Shown here in pieces: positions 28,213 to 36,894 of a DNA stretch of 64,000 nucleotides. Numbering within the stretch: position 1 is the stretch's first letter; every line of letters begins with the position of its first letter. Under the pieces are notes generated by a model, which was not told where the DNA came from, made no database searches, and saw only the letters and a list, made by a program, of their open reading frames with translations. Source of the DNA: Vibrio sp. SCSIO 43136 (GTDB lineage Bacteria > Pseudomonadota > Gammaproteobacteria > Enterobacterales > Vibrionaceae); the NCBI RefSeq assembly GCF_023716565.1, contig NZ_CP071848.1, forward strand, positions 372,001-436,000, in the 5' to 3' direction. Position numbers and translations under genes: made by a program.

Positions 28213-29382
28213 ATGAAGTCATACGATGTAGTGATTGCCGGTGGGGCAATGGCGGGCGCAACGCTGGCGATTGCACTTAATCAATCACGTCCTGAACTCT
28301 CAATCGCAGTAATCGAAGGCTTTGAGCCTGATCCTAACCAACATCCAGGTTTTGACTCCCGTGCGATAGCGCTCTCTTATGGCAGTGTCGAGCAGCTTAA
28401 ACGACTCAAACTGTGGAGTGGAATTGCGCCTCAAGCAACCGCCATTGAGCGTATTCACGTTTCGGATCGTGGCCATTTAGGTATGGCTGAGCTCGACAGA
28501 AGTGAGATTGGGGCTAAGGCGCTTGGTTATGTGGTTGAACTTGCTAATGTGGGGCAGTTTTATCACCAGCAGCTTAAATCTCTGGCGCTTGATTATTATT
28601 GCCCTCAGCAGGTAGCCAAAGTGCAGCAGCACTCCAGCCACGTGGATATTGCGCTGACTGATGGTCAAGAGCTGCAAACCAAACTCTTGGTCGCCGCCGA
28701 TGGTGTAGACTCTGTATGTTGTCAGCAAACAGGCCTCGGCTTAGAGCAACTCGATTTCGAACAAGTGGCGGTTATCGCCAATATTTGCACTGACACTGTA
28801 CACAACCATCAAGCTTTTGAACGTTTTACCAATAGCGGCCCATTAGCATTATTGCCAATGAGCGATGGGCGTATGTCTTTAGTGTGGTGCCTAAGGCCTG
28901 ACAAAGCCCAGCAAATTCTTGCGGCCAGTGATGACGAATTTCTCAATCAATTGCAACAGGCATTCGGCTGGCGACTCGGAAAGCTTACCCATGTCGGCGC
29001 TCGGGCTTCGTATCCATTGCTACTGAAACATCGCCCGCAAGTGACGGGGCACCGCATTGTGGCGGTAGGTAATGCTGCTCAAACCCTACACCCGATTGCA
29101 GGGCAAGGGTTTAATCTTGGTTTACGTGACGTGCTTTCATTGTGCGAAGTCTTGGAGCAAAGCGAAAACATTGGCGACTACGCAAGTTTGCAGGCCTATC
29201 GCCAACGTCGTGAGCAAGACCGCAATTACACCATGACAATGACCTCTGGATTGGTCAGTTTATTTTCTAATGATGCCTTGCCTCTTCGGGTAGGGCGAAA
29301 TCTGGGGTTAATGATGCTAGATGATAGTCAGCTGCTGAAAATGCCCTTGATGCAACGTACGATGGGATTGGTAGATAGGTAA
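28213..29382 (+). CDS. ubiH: UbiH, 2-octaprenyl-6-methoxyphenol hydroxylase
   Basis: 389 residues, FAD-dependent monooxygenase of ubiquinone synthesis. Dinucleotide fold YDVVIAGGAMAGATLAIAL (4-22), DSRAIALSYGS, LLVAADGVDSVCC (DG motif) and the second FAD motif AVGNAAQTLHPIAGQGFNLGLRD. 24 bp after ygfB. In E. coli pepP separates these two genes; here it is missing at this position. Confidence 0.93.
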   Translation: MKSYDVVIAGGAMAGATLAIALNQSRPELSIAVIEGFEPDPNQHPGFDSRAIALSYGSVEQLKRLKLWSGIAPQATAIERIHVSDRGHLGMAELDRSEIGAKALGYVVELANVGQFYHQQLKSLALDYYCPQQVAKVQQHSSHVDIALTDGQELQTKLLVAADGVDSVCCQQTGLGLEQLDFEQVAVIANICTDTVHNHQAFERFTNSGPLALLPMSDGRMSLVWCLRPDKAQQILAASDDEFLNQLQQAFGWRLGKLTHVGARASYPLLLKHRPQVTGHRIVAVGNAAQTLHPIAGQGFNLGLRDVLSLCEVLEQSENIGDYASLQAYRQRREQDRNYTMTMTSGLVSLFSNDALPLRVGRNLGLMMLDDSQLLKMPLMQRTMGLVDR

Positions 29383-30591
29383 ATGATGCAAAGTTTTGAC
29401 GTAGTGATCGTTGGGGGGGGCATGGTAGGTTTGGCTGCTGCCGCCGCAATGGCCAAAGAAGATATGCGTATTGCGGTTATAGAGAAGCAGCGCCCATCGT
29501 CCAATTTTGACCCACTACCGGATGTGCGTGTGTCGGCGCTTAGCCGAGCGAGTGAGCAGATTTTGCGTAAGCTTGATGCTTGGCAGGGCATAGAGCAGCG
29601 CCGTTTTACCCCCTATTCAGGCATGCACGTATGGGAGCTCGACAGTTTTGCCCAGATTGATTTTGATGCCCAAAGCCTGTGTCAGCCTAATCTTGGTCAT
29701 ATCGTAGAGAATCGGGTGATCCAATTGTCGCTATGGGAGCAGGTGGAATCGCTGGCGAATGTCACCATATTTGAGAGTCAGCTCTGTCAGTCACTGAGTA
29801 TTGGTGAAAGCGAAGCTTGGTTGATGCTCGACTCTGGGGTAGGCATTACTGCTAAACTGGTTGTCGGAGCAGATGGAGCCAACTCTTGGTTACGTCAGCA
29901 GGTAGATATCCCTCTGACGCATTGGGACTATGGGCATAGTGCGATTGTTGCCAATATTCGCTGTGACGTGCCTCATGAGAATGTTGCTCGTCAAGTATTC
30001 ACTCCACAAGGCCCAATTGCTTTACTGCCATTAAATGAGCCAGATCTGTGCTCCTTAGTCTGGTCGATTGACCCAACTGAAGCTGAGCGACTCACTACCT
30101 TATCTGAAGCTGAGTTCAATAAGGCGCTGTATACCGAGTTTGACGGTAAGCTAGGTTTGCTCAGCGTCGAAGGTGACAGACAAGCGTTTCCACTTCGTAT
30201 GCGTTATGCCCGAGATTTTGCGCTAGAGCGAGTGGCGCTTATTGGCGATGCTGCTCATACGATTCATCCGCTCGCAGGCCAAGGGGTTAACCTCGGTTTA
30301 TTGGATGCGGCGGGACTTGCGCAGCATGTGATTGCGCTGTGGCAGTCCGGTCAGGATATTGGCAGTAAGCGCAATCTGCGTCCATTTGAACGTTGGCGCA
30401 AAGCGGAAGCAGCCAAGATGATTGCAGCAATGCAAGGATTTAAAGATCTGTTTGCTGGTGGGAACCCAATCAAGAAGTTGATTCGTGGTGTTGGCGTGAC
30501 TTTGGTTGATAAATTACCTGGAGCTAAGCAGCAAATTATGATGCGTGCGCTTGGATTAGAGGGAAGCCTTCCAAATCTCGCTAAACGATAG
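29383..30591 (+). CDS. ubiI: UbiI (VisC), ubiquinone C5 hydroxylase
   Basis: 402 residues, paralogue of UbiH. FAD fold FDVVIVGGGMVGLAAAAAM, DVRVSALSRAS, VGADGANSWLRQQ, and LIGDAAHTIHPLAGQGVNLGLLDAAG at about 284-309. Catalyses the C5 hydroxylation of the ubiquinone ring. The ATG-ATG start follows the ubiH TAA with no gap, so translation is coupled; either ATG may be used. Confidence 0.92.
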   Translation: MMQSFDVVIVGGGMVGLAAAAAMAKEDMRIAVIEKQRPSSNFDPLPDVRVSALSRASEQILRKLDAWQGIEQRRFTPYSGMHVWELDSFAQIDFDAQSLCQPNLGHIVENRVIQLSLWEQVESLANVTIFESQLCQSLSIGESEAWLMLDSGVGITAKLVVGADGANSWLRQQVDIPLTHWDYGHSAIVANIRCDVPHENVARQVFTPQGPIALLPLNEPDLCSLVWSIDPTEAERLTTLSEAEFNKALYTEFDGKLGLLSVEGDRQAFPLRMRYARDFALERVALIGDAAHTIHPLAGQGVNLGLLDAAGLAQHVIALWQSGQDIGSKRNLRPFERWRKAEAAKMIAAMQGFKDLFAGGNPIKKLIRGVGVTLVDKLPGAKQQIMMRALGLEGSLPNLAKR

Positions 30592-30596
30592 GCAAT

Positions 30597-30634
30597 AAAA
30601 ATGGGGCAGATAATATCTGCCCCATTTTTTTAAT
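30597..30634. terminator. Bidirectional terminator, ubiI and ytfK
   Basis: AAAATGGGGCAGATA-AT-ATCTGCCCCATTTTTTT, 6 bp after the ubiI stop; the opposite strand reads towards ytfK's end. Confidence 0.9.
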
Positions 30635-30655
30635 TCGTTAATGCTATCAGGTGTT

Positions 30656-30865
30656 TTATGCTGCTAAGGCGCACCTCAAACGTACGACGGCTTGGTTGAC
30701 CTCTTTGACGGTCTTGTAGTGACGCTGCTCGGCCTTCTCTGGCATGATTAGCTTGCCGTTATCAAATTCAAATTTTCCTACTCCGTAGATATAGATTCTA
30801 CCCTTAAATAGCCTACTGACGTGCTTGGCGATCATGTTAGGTGCGTAGCGCTTAAACAGTCTCAT
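30656..30865 (-). CDS. ytfK: YtfK, DUF1107 family protein
   Basis: 69 residues. Pattern FKRYAPNMIAKHVSRLFKGR, IYIYGVGKFEFDNGKL, PEKAEQRHYKTVKEVNQAVVRL closely matches E. coli YtfK (68 residues). In E. coli YtfK binds SpoT and promotes (p)ppGpp accumulation during phosphate or fatty-acid starvation. Single gene with a terminator behind it. Its neighbours here are not those of E. coli. Confidence 0.85.
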   Translation of the reverse strand: MRLFKRYAPNMIAKHVSRLFKGRIYIYGVGKFEFDNGKLIMPEKAEQRHYKTVKEVNQAVVRLRCALAA

Positions 30866-31144
30866 ACCTTAAATCCTTTTTGTTATAGCACGGGAGATTA
30901 TAGAAGATCCCCCATGACATTAATGTGACTGGATCGGGTTAAAGTACAGTGATTACCTTAAATCTTGGCGTTTTGTGCTGCCTATTACATTCCATTGAGA
31001 TAAATCGCTATTCAATGTGACTCTCGCCACAATTACCAACTGCCAAAGTTCAGTAAATAATCATAGTGAAATATTGCTTAATTAGCTCTCAATATAAGAG
31101 TAGACCAATCTAGAAGGGAAAAAGTTTCATCGTAACAAAAATGC

Positions 31145-31173
31145 AAAAAAAAATGCCCGCTCAACGGCGGGCC
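31145..31173 (-). terminator. Strong isolated terminator
   Basis: Minus strand GCCCGC-CGTTGA-GCGGGC-ATTTTTTTTT. It is more than 270 bp from the next annotated gene end, which suggests an unannotated transcript upstream. Confidence 0.8.
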
Positions 31174-31300
31174 AATAGTCACAGATGTATTACACACAAA
31201 AAGTGGATTCATCATATTCCGCCAGCAGTAACCATTATGGAACGTGTGGTCGATAGCGGAATACATAACCACAGTACATTAATTTTTGCTAAATGACTAA
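31145..31300 (-). ncRNA. Candidate small RNA
   Basis: In the 580-bp gap between the second YbaK-like gene and ytfK. On the minus strand a promoter-like pair, TTGAAT (31334-31329), 16 bp, CATTAT (31312-31307), precedes a stretch ending in a strong terminator (31145-31173). No conserved protein is evident: the 64-codon open frame across it runs through the terminator. A transcript of about 155 nt is predicted. It does not match sRNAs I can recall. The rest of the gap (30866-31140, 31335-31445) shows no clear feature. Confidence 0.4.
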
Positions 31301-31445
31301 CTATTCATAATGAATAAATAAAAATGTAATTCAATCTGTTGAGGTTTGTGAGTTAGATCGTTTTTTGTACAATTTGTGTGTAACTCGTAGAACGATAGAT
31401 GTGATCTAGATCTGCTTGTTGGGCGGTGTGTGAATGATTATTCGC

Positions 31446-31919
31446 TCAATCTCGACAGATGTCAGCAATAGTAGGTTGGCATAAGTTGATAAGATCTTGG
31501 CAGTTTAGTGCGATACCCGCCATGTTGCTGCCGCTACTGATAGTGACTTCAGTTTCCGCAAGCAAACTCGGGTCAAAAAAGATAGGCATTGGGGTTTTAA
31601 GCGCCAGCGGCGTGACACAGCCGAGCTGATAGCCAGTTATCTCAACCAACTCCTGAGCTGTTAAGCAGGTCATGCGGCGACTGTTAAGGAGCGCTCTGAC
31701 TTTTTTAGGGTCGGCTTGACGATTCCCAGGAACGCAAGCAAGTGCATAATTATTGTCCATGTCGCGAAGGCCAATCGATTTGACCATTTGACAAGTTCGT
31801 ATGCCTCTTTGCTCGGCTGTCTCTTCAATGCTCTTGGTCGGAGTGCGATGGGGTAGCACTCGATGTGCGACCCCATGTTGTTGCAGGAACTCAACCAGCG
31901 GATAGGTTGAATTATTCAT
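31446..31919 (-). CDS. YbaK/EbsC-type aminoacyl-tRNA deacylase
   Basis: 157 residues, YbaK fold: HRTPTKSIEETAEQRGI, CQMVKSIGLRD (with the family lysine), ACVPGNRQADPKKVRALL, TGYQLGCVTPLAL and the glycine/serine-rich TISSGSNMAGIAL near the end. Most like Cys/Pro-tRNA deacylases or YeaK-type editors; substrate not determined. Its start overlaps the ygfZ stop by 8 bp, so it is coupled to ygfZ. Distinct in sequence from the YbaK-like protein at 21095. Confidence 0.82.
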   Translation of the reverse strand: MNNSTYPLVEFLQQHGVAHRVLPHRTPTKSIEETAEQRGIRTCQMVKSIGLRDMDNNYALACVPGNRQADPKKVRALLNSRRMTCLTAQELVEITGYQLGCVTPLALKTPMPIFFDPSLLAETEVTISSGSNMAGIALNCQDLINLCQPTIADICRD

Positions 31920-32868
31920 CTTCTAGTGAGTAGGGCAGCGGCTCAATTGCCCAAATTTGATCAGGTTGCTCCGCTAGTCTCAATTGCGTTTCAGGCTCAA
32001 TATCGTTGGGCAAAATAATCAAGCCACAGGCTTTTTGATCGGAAAATGCAAACTGTGCCATCAAATCACCCGCTGAACGCCAATTGTCGCCGACTGCTCG
32101 TTCTAAGGTTGCTTGCTCAGGCATTTGATCATTAAAGCTACCTGATACTCGGAACATAGCTCGCTTATTCATGCCTCGGTATTTTGCTCGTGCCACCATT
32201 TCTTGGCCAGTGTAGCAGCCTTTGCTAAAACTTATGCCACCGATCGCTTGTAAGTTAAACGCTTGCGGGATGTGCTGTGTTTGCAGGCTTTCTTCACAGC
32301 GAGGACGACCCGTTTGAATATCAAGTAGGTCCCATAGCTTGTCATCACTAAGCTCAGGCGCATCTTGCATCAGAGCATTTGCACTTGTTTCAGAAGCGGC
32401 AGCCACTAACCAACGCTGATCGGCAATCTTGACTGCCGTGCCAGCTTCGCTGTGCGATACATCAACAGAAGTATCAAACCATTGGTTAAGCCACTGTGCA
32501 CCTTGTTCGCCAAATACGCCAAGTAAGGTTTGCTCACTGGTCTCGATCTCGACTTTAGAAAAAACGGCATACTTTTTCAGTTCACGCAGAGCAACCTCTG
32601 TTGCGCTCTGGCGCTGCACAAGTGCATAACCCTGCTGATGATGAAACAGCTGAAACACGTTCCATACTTTGCCTTTGGCATCACAGTGCGCCCCAAATGT
32701 TGTTTGGTCGTTATTGAGAGCAACCACATCACAAGTTACTTGACCCTGAAGGTAAGACTTTCGGTCATCACCATTCACTGTGATGAGTGACCAGTTATCG
32801 AGTACGCTGACCGAGAGAGTAGGAAGTGGGGCATTGGCCGCCAATGGGAGTGAAACAGTGGGTTGCAT
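31912..32868 (-). CDS. ygfZ: YgfZ, folate-dependent Fe-S/tRNA-modification protein
   Basis: 318 residues from the ATG at 32868 (GAGG 10 nt upstream); a TTG two codons earlier is possible. GcvT-like fold; the hallmark KGCYTGQEMVARAKYRG contains the essential cysteine (about residue 226). Supports MiaB and other Fe-S enzymes. Divergent from sdhE, which acts in succinate dehydrogenase flavinylation; this pairing is conserved. Confidence 0.94.
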   Translation of the reverse strand: MQPTVSLPLAANAPLPTLSVSVLDNWSLITVNGDDRKSYLQGQVTCDVVALNNDQTTFGAHCDAKGKVWNVFQLFHHQQGYALVQRQSATEVALRELKKYAVFSKVEIETSEQTLLGVFGEQGAQWLNQWFDTSVDVSHSEAGTAVKIADQRWLVAAASETSANALMQDAPELSDDKLWDLLDIQTGRPRCEESLQTQHIPQAFNLQAIGGISFSKGCYTGQEMVARAKYRGMNKRAMFRVSGSFNDQMPEQATLERAVGDNWRSAGDLMAQFAFSDQKACGLIILPNDIEPETQLRLAEQPDQIWAIEPLPYSLEDE

Positions 32869-33035
32869 TATCAAATAACCTCATTCAATTCGAACGCAAA
32901 GTATGTTAAACCTTGGTGAAGGCTTTGTCAGCTCTTTGCTGACAAGGCGAAACATCTGTGATGTGATTAATAGCAGCAAGCAAAGCAGATTGCTACACTG
33001 CCTACCAGTCTTAATAGGGAATTAGAGGTACTTGA

Positions 33036-33296
33036 ATGTATTCAGTAGAAGAAAAAGCGCGCATTAAGTGGGCTTGCCGTCGCGGTATGCTGGAGTTAGA
33101 TGTGGTGATCATGCCATTTTTTGAAGAGTGCTTCGGTTCATTAAGTGAACAGGAACAGCAAGATTTCGTTTCGTTGTTAGAATGTGATGACCCGGATCTA
33201 TTTTCATGGGTGATGGGGCATGGGCGTAGCGAAAATCTAAGTCACGCTAAAATGGTCGATAAAGTTGTCGCCCATAACCTCAGCAAGGTGCGTTAA
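33036..33296 (+). CDS. sdhE: SdhE (YgfY), FAD assembly factor
   Basis: 86 residues. Required for covalent attachment of FAD to SdhA and FrdA. The RGxxE motif is present as CRRGMLELD (about 15-22), along with FFEECFGSLSEQEQQDF and DPDLFSWVMGHG. Start at ATG 33036 with TTAGAGG upstream. Overlaps ygfX. Confidence 0.93.
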   Translation: MYSVEEKARIKWACRRGMLELDVVIMPFFEECFGSLSEQEQQDFVSLLECDDPDLFSWVMGHGRSENLSHAKMVDKVVAHNLSKVR

Positions 33297-33654
33297 GCTC
33301 CAACTTCAGTCTTCTAAAAGCGCCTGTATCGTCAACGCTGGTATTCAAGTGTTGATGGTATGGGCGCTTAGTGTTTCTTGGCTACCATTAGTAATAACTT
33401 TGTTACTGTTATGCCACTTTTATCATGGTTACCCACCAACTAGGTATGCCAGTAGCCCTCGTTGGTTTGAATATTATTCCGGCGGATTGTACCAAGTGGA
33501 CAAAAAGCGCTTTCGACTTAAATTGGCTATGCTGGTTTTCTCACCTTGGTTGGTGGCGCTTAAAAGTGACTGTGGTGATGTTGTGGTTATTTGGCGAGAC
33601 AGCTGCTCGTCATCTCAGTATCGGCGGCTGCTTTATCTGATTCGATGGGAATAA
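33265..33654 (+). CDS. ygfX: YgfX family inner-membrane protein
   Basis: About 120-129 residues. The frame opens with a TTG at 33265 inside sdhE; no ATG precedes the conserved part, so the true start is uncertain (TTG at 33265 or a rare codon near 33292, where alignment with E. coli YgfX would begin). Two adjacent hydrophobic segments (about 20-50) and then a soluble domain with LLYLIRW. E. coli YgfX (CptA) was proposed as the toxin of a CptAB pair with SdhE, a claim since disputed. Confidence 0.75.
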   Translation: MSPITSARCVKLQLQSSKSACIVNAGIQVLMVWALSVSWLPLVITLLLLCHFYHGYPPTRYASSPRWFEYYSGGLYQVDKKRFRLKLAMLVFSPWLVALKSDCGDVVVIWRDSCSSSQYRRLLYLIRWE

Positions 33655-33681
33655 AAAAGAGCGCCAGAGCGCTCTTTTTTA
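33651..33681. terminator. Bidirectional terminator, ygfX and nadB
   Basis: AAAAAAGAGCGC-CAGA-GCGCTCTTTTTT, just beyond ygfX, 7 bp before the nadB stop. Confidence 0.9.
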
Positions 33682-33687
33682 ACGAGA

Positions 33688-35295
33688 TTATTGTTTAGGT
33701 GTCAGGATAGTCGGGCCACTTTCCTTTGCCAGCTCAGGATAATCTAAGGTGTAGTGAAGGCCGCGGCTCTCTTTGCGCTGCATAGCACAACGCACCATGA
33801 GCTCAGCAACTTGTAATAGGTTGCGCAGCTCTAGTAAGTTGTTGGAAACTCGGAAGTTGCTGTAGTACTCGTGCGTTTCTTGCTGCAACATTTCGATGCG
33901 GCGTAGCGCACGCTCTAGACGTTTGTCTGTGCGCACAATGCCCATGTAATCCCACATAAATAGGCGCAATTCGTGCCAGTTGTGCTGAATCACCACCTCT
34001 TCGTCGGAGTTACACACTTGGCTTTCATCCCATGCTGGTAGCGCTGGTGGCAACTCTGCATTTTCAATATGTTTGATGATGTCTTTCGCTGCCGCTCTTG
34101 CGTACACCACACATTCCAACAATGAGTTCGAGGCCATCCGATTAGCGCCATGCAATCCGGTGTAGCTCACTTCACCAATCGCATACAGATTATCAAGGTC
34201 AGTGCTGCCTTGTTTATCGACCATCACCCCACCACAGGTGTAATGCGCTGCTGGCACAATAGGGATTGGCTCTTTGGTCATATCGATGCCAAGGTCTTGC
34301 AATCGCATGTGAATGGTCGGGAAATGCTTAACGATGAAATCAGCAGGCTTGTGGCTGATGTCTAGGTACATGCAGTCGGCACCCAAGCGCTTCATCTCAT
34401 AATCGATTGCGCGGGCAACGATGTCGCGAGGTGCAAGTTCAGCAAGCTCGTGTAATTCGGGCATAAAGCGACTGCCATCTGGGCGTCTTAGGTACGCACC
34501 TTCACCGCGTAAGGCTTCGGTAAGAAGGAAGTTTCGAGCTTCTGGGTGGAACAAACAGGTTGGATGAAACTGGTTAAATTCCATATTGGCAACGCGGCAA
34601 CCAGCGCGCCATGCCATCGCAATACCGTCGCCTGAGGAAACATCAGGATTCGAGGTATATTGATAAACTTTTGATGCGCCACCCGTTGCAAGCACCACAA
34701 ACTTAGCTCGAACCGTTTCTACGTGTTCTTTGTTGCGGTTCCAGATATAGGCACCGACCACTTTATTAGCGTCACCACCGACTTTATCTTCTGTGATCAG
34801 GTCCAGCGCATTATGGCGCTCGAATATCTCTATATTTGGGTGCGCATTGACGTTGTCTTGCAATGATGTCTGCATCGCCATACCAGTGGCATCTGCAGCG
34901 TGCAGAATGCGGCGATGGCTGTGTCCACCCTCACGAGTTAGGTGGTAGCGTGGACTTTCATCGTCATCATCGTCCTCACGATCGAAATCTACTCCGCCGT
35001 CAATCAACCACTGAACGCAGCGTTTGCCATTTTTCGCAATAAACTCAACCGTATCTTCTTCACAAAGACCAGCACCTGCCACTAAGGTGTCTTGTACATG
35101 GGACTCGATACTGTCTTGTTCATCGAAAACTGCGGCAATACCGCCTTGAGCGTAGTAAGTTGCGCCTTCACTGCGCGGACCTTTACTCAGGACAATCACT
35201 TTTCCGTAGGGTGCGACACGTAGTGCAAGTGATAAACCTGCTGCACCACTACCTACCACTAACACATCACATTGATGTTCACGGTTCGTGTTCAT
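33688..35295 (-). CDS. nadB: NadB, L-aspartate oxidase
   Basis: 535 residues. FAD enzyme converting aspartate to iminoaspartate for quinolinate and NAD synthesis. FAD fold [19 protein letters not shown] (9-27), [26 protein letters not shown], and [30 protein letters not shown] (about 371-400). Divergent from rpoE, as in E. coli. A perfect palindrome TGTTTAAACA lies at 35299-35308 just before the ATG. A TATAAT sequence on the minus strand near 35356 could be its -10 box. Confidence 0.97.
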   Translation of the reverse strand: MNTNREHQCDVLVVGSGAAGLSLALRVAPYGKVIVLSKGPRSEGATYYAQGGIAAVFDEQDSIESHVQDTLVAGAGLCEEDTVEFIAKNGKRCVQWLIDGGVDFDREDDDDDESPRYHLTREGGHSHRRILHAADATGMAMQTSLQDNVNAHPNIEIFERHNALDLITEDKVGGDANKVVGAYIWNRNKEHVETVRAKFVVLATGGASKVYQYTSNPDVSSGDGIAMAWRAGCRVANMEFNQFHPTCLFHPEARNFLLTEALRGEGAYLRRPDGSRFMPELHELAELAPRDIVARAIDYEMKRLGADCMYLDISHKPADFIVKHFPTIHMRLQDLGIDMTKEPIPIVPAAHYTCGGVMVDKQGSTDLDNLYAIGEVSYTGLHGANRMASNSLLECVVYARAAAKDIIKHIENAELPPALPAWDESQVCNSDEEVVIQHNWHELRLFMWDYMGIVRTDKRLERALRRIEMLQQETHEYYSNFRVSNNLLELRNLLQVAELMVRCAMQRKESRGLHYTLDYPELAKESGPTILTPKQ

Positions 35296-35546
35296 ATTTG
35301 TTTAAACATCCTAATTTAGTCTTGAGCCTGCTATATACTGCCCCCATGTATCTATTATATGTGGGCGTCGATTTGAGCATTGCTCAGTACGGTTAGCTTC
35401 TTGCTAACAAAAATTCGGCGCGTGTCATCGTGGAAAACTGAGAATTTTCACCTCAGTACTGACCTTCTTTTAGCGCCTTTTAAACTGCTATCTCTGTAGG
35501 TTACATCACATTGCTAGAGATCTTTGCGAAAAATATTTCAATCTAC

Positions 35547-35576
35547 TGAACTTTTTTTCGGCCTATGGGTCACAAT
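35547..35576 (+). promoter_or_regulatory. Probable sigma-E promoter of rpoE
   Basis: TGAACTTT (35547-35554) and TCACAA (35570-35575) with 16 bp between GAACTT and TCACAA, fitting the extracytoplasmic sigma-E consensus of GAACTT/TCtgA. It is about 98 bp upstream of the rpoE ATG, in line with autoregulation. The other part of the 378-bp nadB-rpoE gap contains a hairpin near 35339-35366 that overlaps the nadB -10 candidate. Confidence 0.6.
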
Positions 35577-35673
35577 AGTGCTCATGTAAGCGGTGGTGTC
35601 AATACTACATTTGGCAAATTTAGTTTCATCCCTGTGATAGGCGAAGGCAATAACAATAGGAGTAAACGCTCGA

Positions 35674-36252
35674 ATGGGCGAGCAGTTAACCGATCAAGTA
35701 TTGATTGAGCGTGTACAGCGAGGAGACAAGCAAGCATTCAACCTTTTGGTGGTTAAGTACCAAAACAAAGTTTGCAATCTTATTTCTCGATATGTGAGCA
35801 ACCAAGCTGATGTACCGGACGTCGCACAAGAAGCCTTTATTAAAGCTTACCGAGCGATCCCGAACTTTCGTGGAGAAAGTGCATTTTATACTTGGCTGTA
35901 TCGAATCGCAGTTAATACGGCAAAAAACCATATCGTAGCGCAAGGCCGTCGCCCACCAGCCACGGATCTTGATGCTGAAGAAGCAGAAAATTACGAATCG
36001 GGTAGTGCGTTAAAAGAAATTTCGAACCCTGAGAACTTAACGTTGTCCAAGGAATTGAAACACGTTGTGTTTGAAGCGATAGAAGCACTGCCAGAGGATT
36101 TAAAAACGGCAATGACTCTACGAGAACTTGATGGTCTAAGCTATGAAGAGATCGCGGAGGTAATGGATTGCCCAGTTGGTACGGTACGTTCTCGAATTTT
36201 CCGTGCTCGAGAAGCGGTTGAGAAAAAAATCAAACCACTACTTGAGCGCTAA
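35674..36252 (+). CDS. rpoE: RpoE, sigma-E factor
   Basis: 192 residues, close to E. coli RpoE (191). ECF sigma: region 2 (LVVKYQNKVCNLISRYV...DVPDVAQEAFIKAYRAIPNF...ESAFYTWLYRIAVNTAKNH, about 25-90) and region 4 (LPEDLKTAMTLRELDGLSYEEIAEVMDCPVGTVRSRIFRARE, about 139-180). Directs the response to misfolded outer-membrane proteins. First gene of rpoE-rseABC. Confidence 0.97.
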   Translation: MGEQLTDQVLIERVQRGDKQAFNLLVVKYQNKVCNLISRYVSNQADVPDVAQEAFIKAYRAIPNFRGESAFYTWLYRIAVNTAKNHIVAQGRRPPATDLDAEEAENYESGSALKEISNPENLTLSKELKHVVFEAIEALPEDLKTAMTLRELDGLSYEEIAEVMDCPVGTVRSRIFRAREAVEKKIKPLLER

Positions 36253-36276
36253 CCAAAGATGACAATGGTGAAAATA

Positions 36277-36894
36277 ATGGCTGACAAAGAGCAACTTTCA
36301 GCACTCATGGATGGAGAAAGCGTTGATCAGGCACTGATTAGTGAACTGGAACATGACGCAGAAAGTCAGAAGTCTTGGCAGAATTATCATTTAATTGGCG
36401 ATGTCATGCGTGGGGAAGCTCCGGCTGAACCTAAGTGGGACATTGCAAGTAACGTCATGGCGGCACTTGAAGATGAACCTGCGCATAGCACGGTGACTTC
36501 AATTGATACCGTGGCACCGAAAGCTGTTGAAGATCAGCCTATGCCAGCGGCAGCTCGCACTGCTGTGCCAGCATGGTTGTCTCAAATCGGTCAGGTGGCA
36601 ATGGCGGCGTGTGTGTCATTGGCTGTGATTGTTGGTGTTCAGCAATATGGCGCTGGCAATGAAGCAGGTCAAATACAGTCGGACCTTCCTATTTTGGAAA
36701 CCATCCCTGTAACTGGCAGTGCGCAACCCGTTAGCTTAAACGCAGACAACGTTAATGCGACTGAAGCGCAGATGATGGAACAGCGTCGTCGCGTCAATGC
36801 AATTTTGCAAGACTATAACTTGCAACTGCGTTTGAATGGCAATAACGTTCAGCAAGAGCCACAAGTCCAGCCTGAAGAATCGGTAATCGAATGA
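36277..36894 (+). CDS. rseA: RseA, anti-sigma-E factor
   Basis: 205 residues from the ATG at 36277 (MADKEQLSALMDGE, matching E. coli's start); ATGs at 36259 and 36265 are alternatives. The N-terminal cytoplasmic domain binds RpoE; one TM segment follows near residues 108-125 (GQVAMAACVSLAVIVGVQQY). The periplasmic part is cut by DegS and RseP in response to OMP stress. The C-terminus overlaps rseB by 4 bp. Confidence 0.93.
   Translation: MADKEQLSALMDGESVDQALISELEHDAESQKSWQNYHLIGDVMRGEAPAEPKWDIASNVMAALEDEPAHSTVTSIDTVAPKAVEDQPMPAAARTAVPAWLSQIGQVAMAACVSLAVIVGVQQYGAGNEAGQIQSDLPILETIPVTGSAQPVSLNADNVNATEAQMMEQRRRVNAILQDYNLQLRLNGNNVQQEPQVQPEESVIE

Noticed and set aside
31078..31272. 64-codon leftward open frame in the ytfK intergenic region
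   Set aside because: It runs straight through a strong terminator, has no ribosome site and no recognisable composition; the sRNA explanation fits better.
33036..33654. sdhE-ygfX as a CptBA toxin-antitoxin system
   Set aside because: The SdhE flavinylation role is well supported and the RGxxE-type motif is present; the toxin claim is disputed and cannot be settled from sequence.
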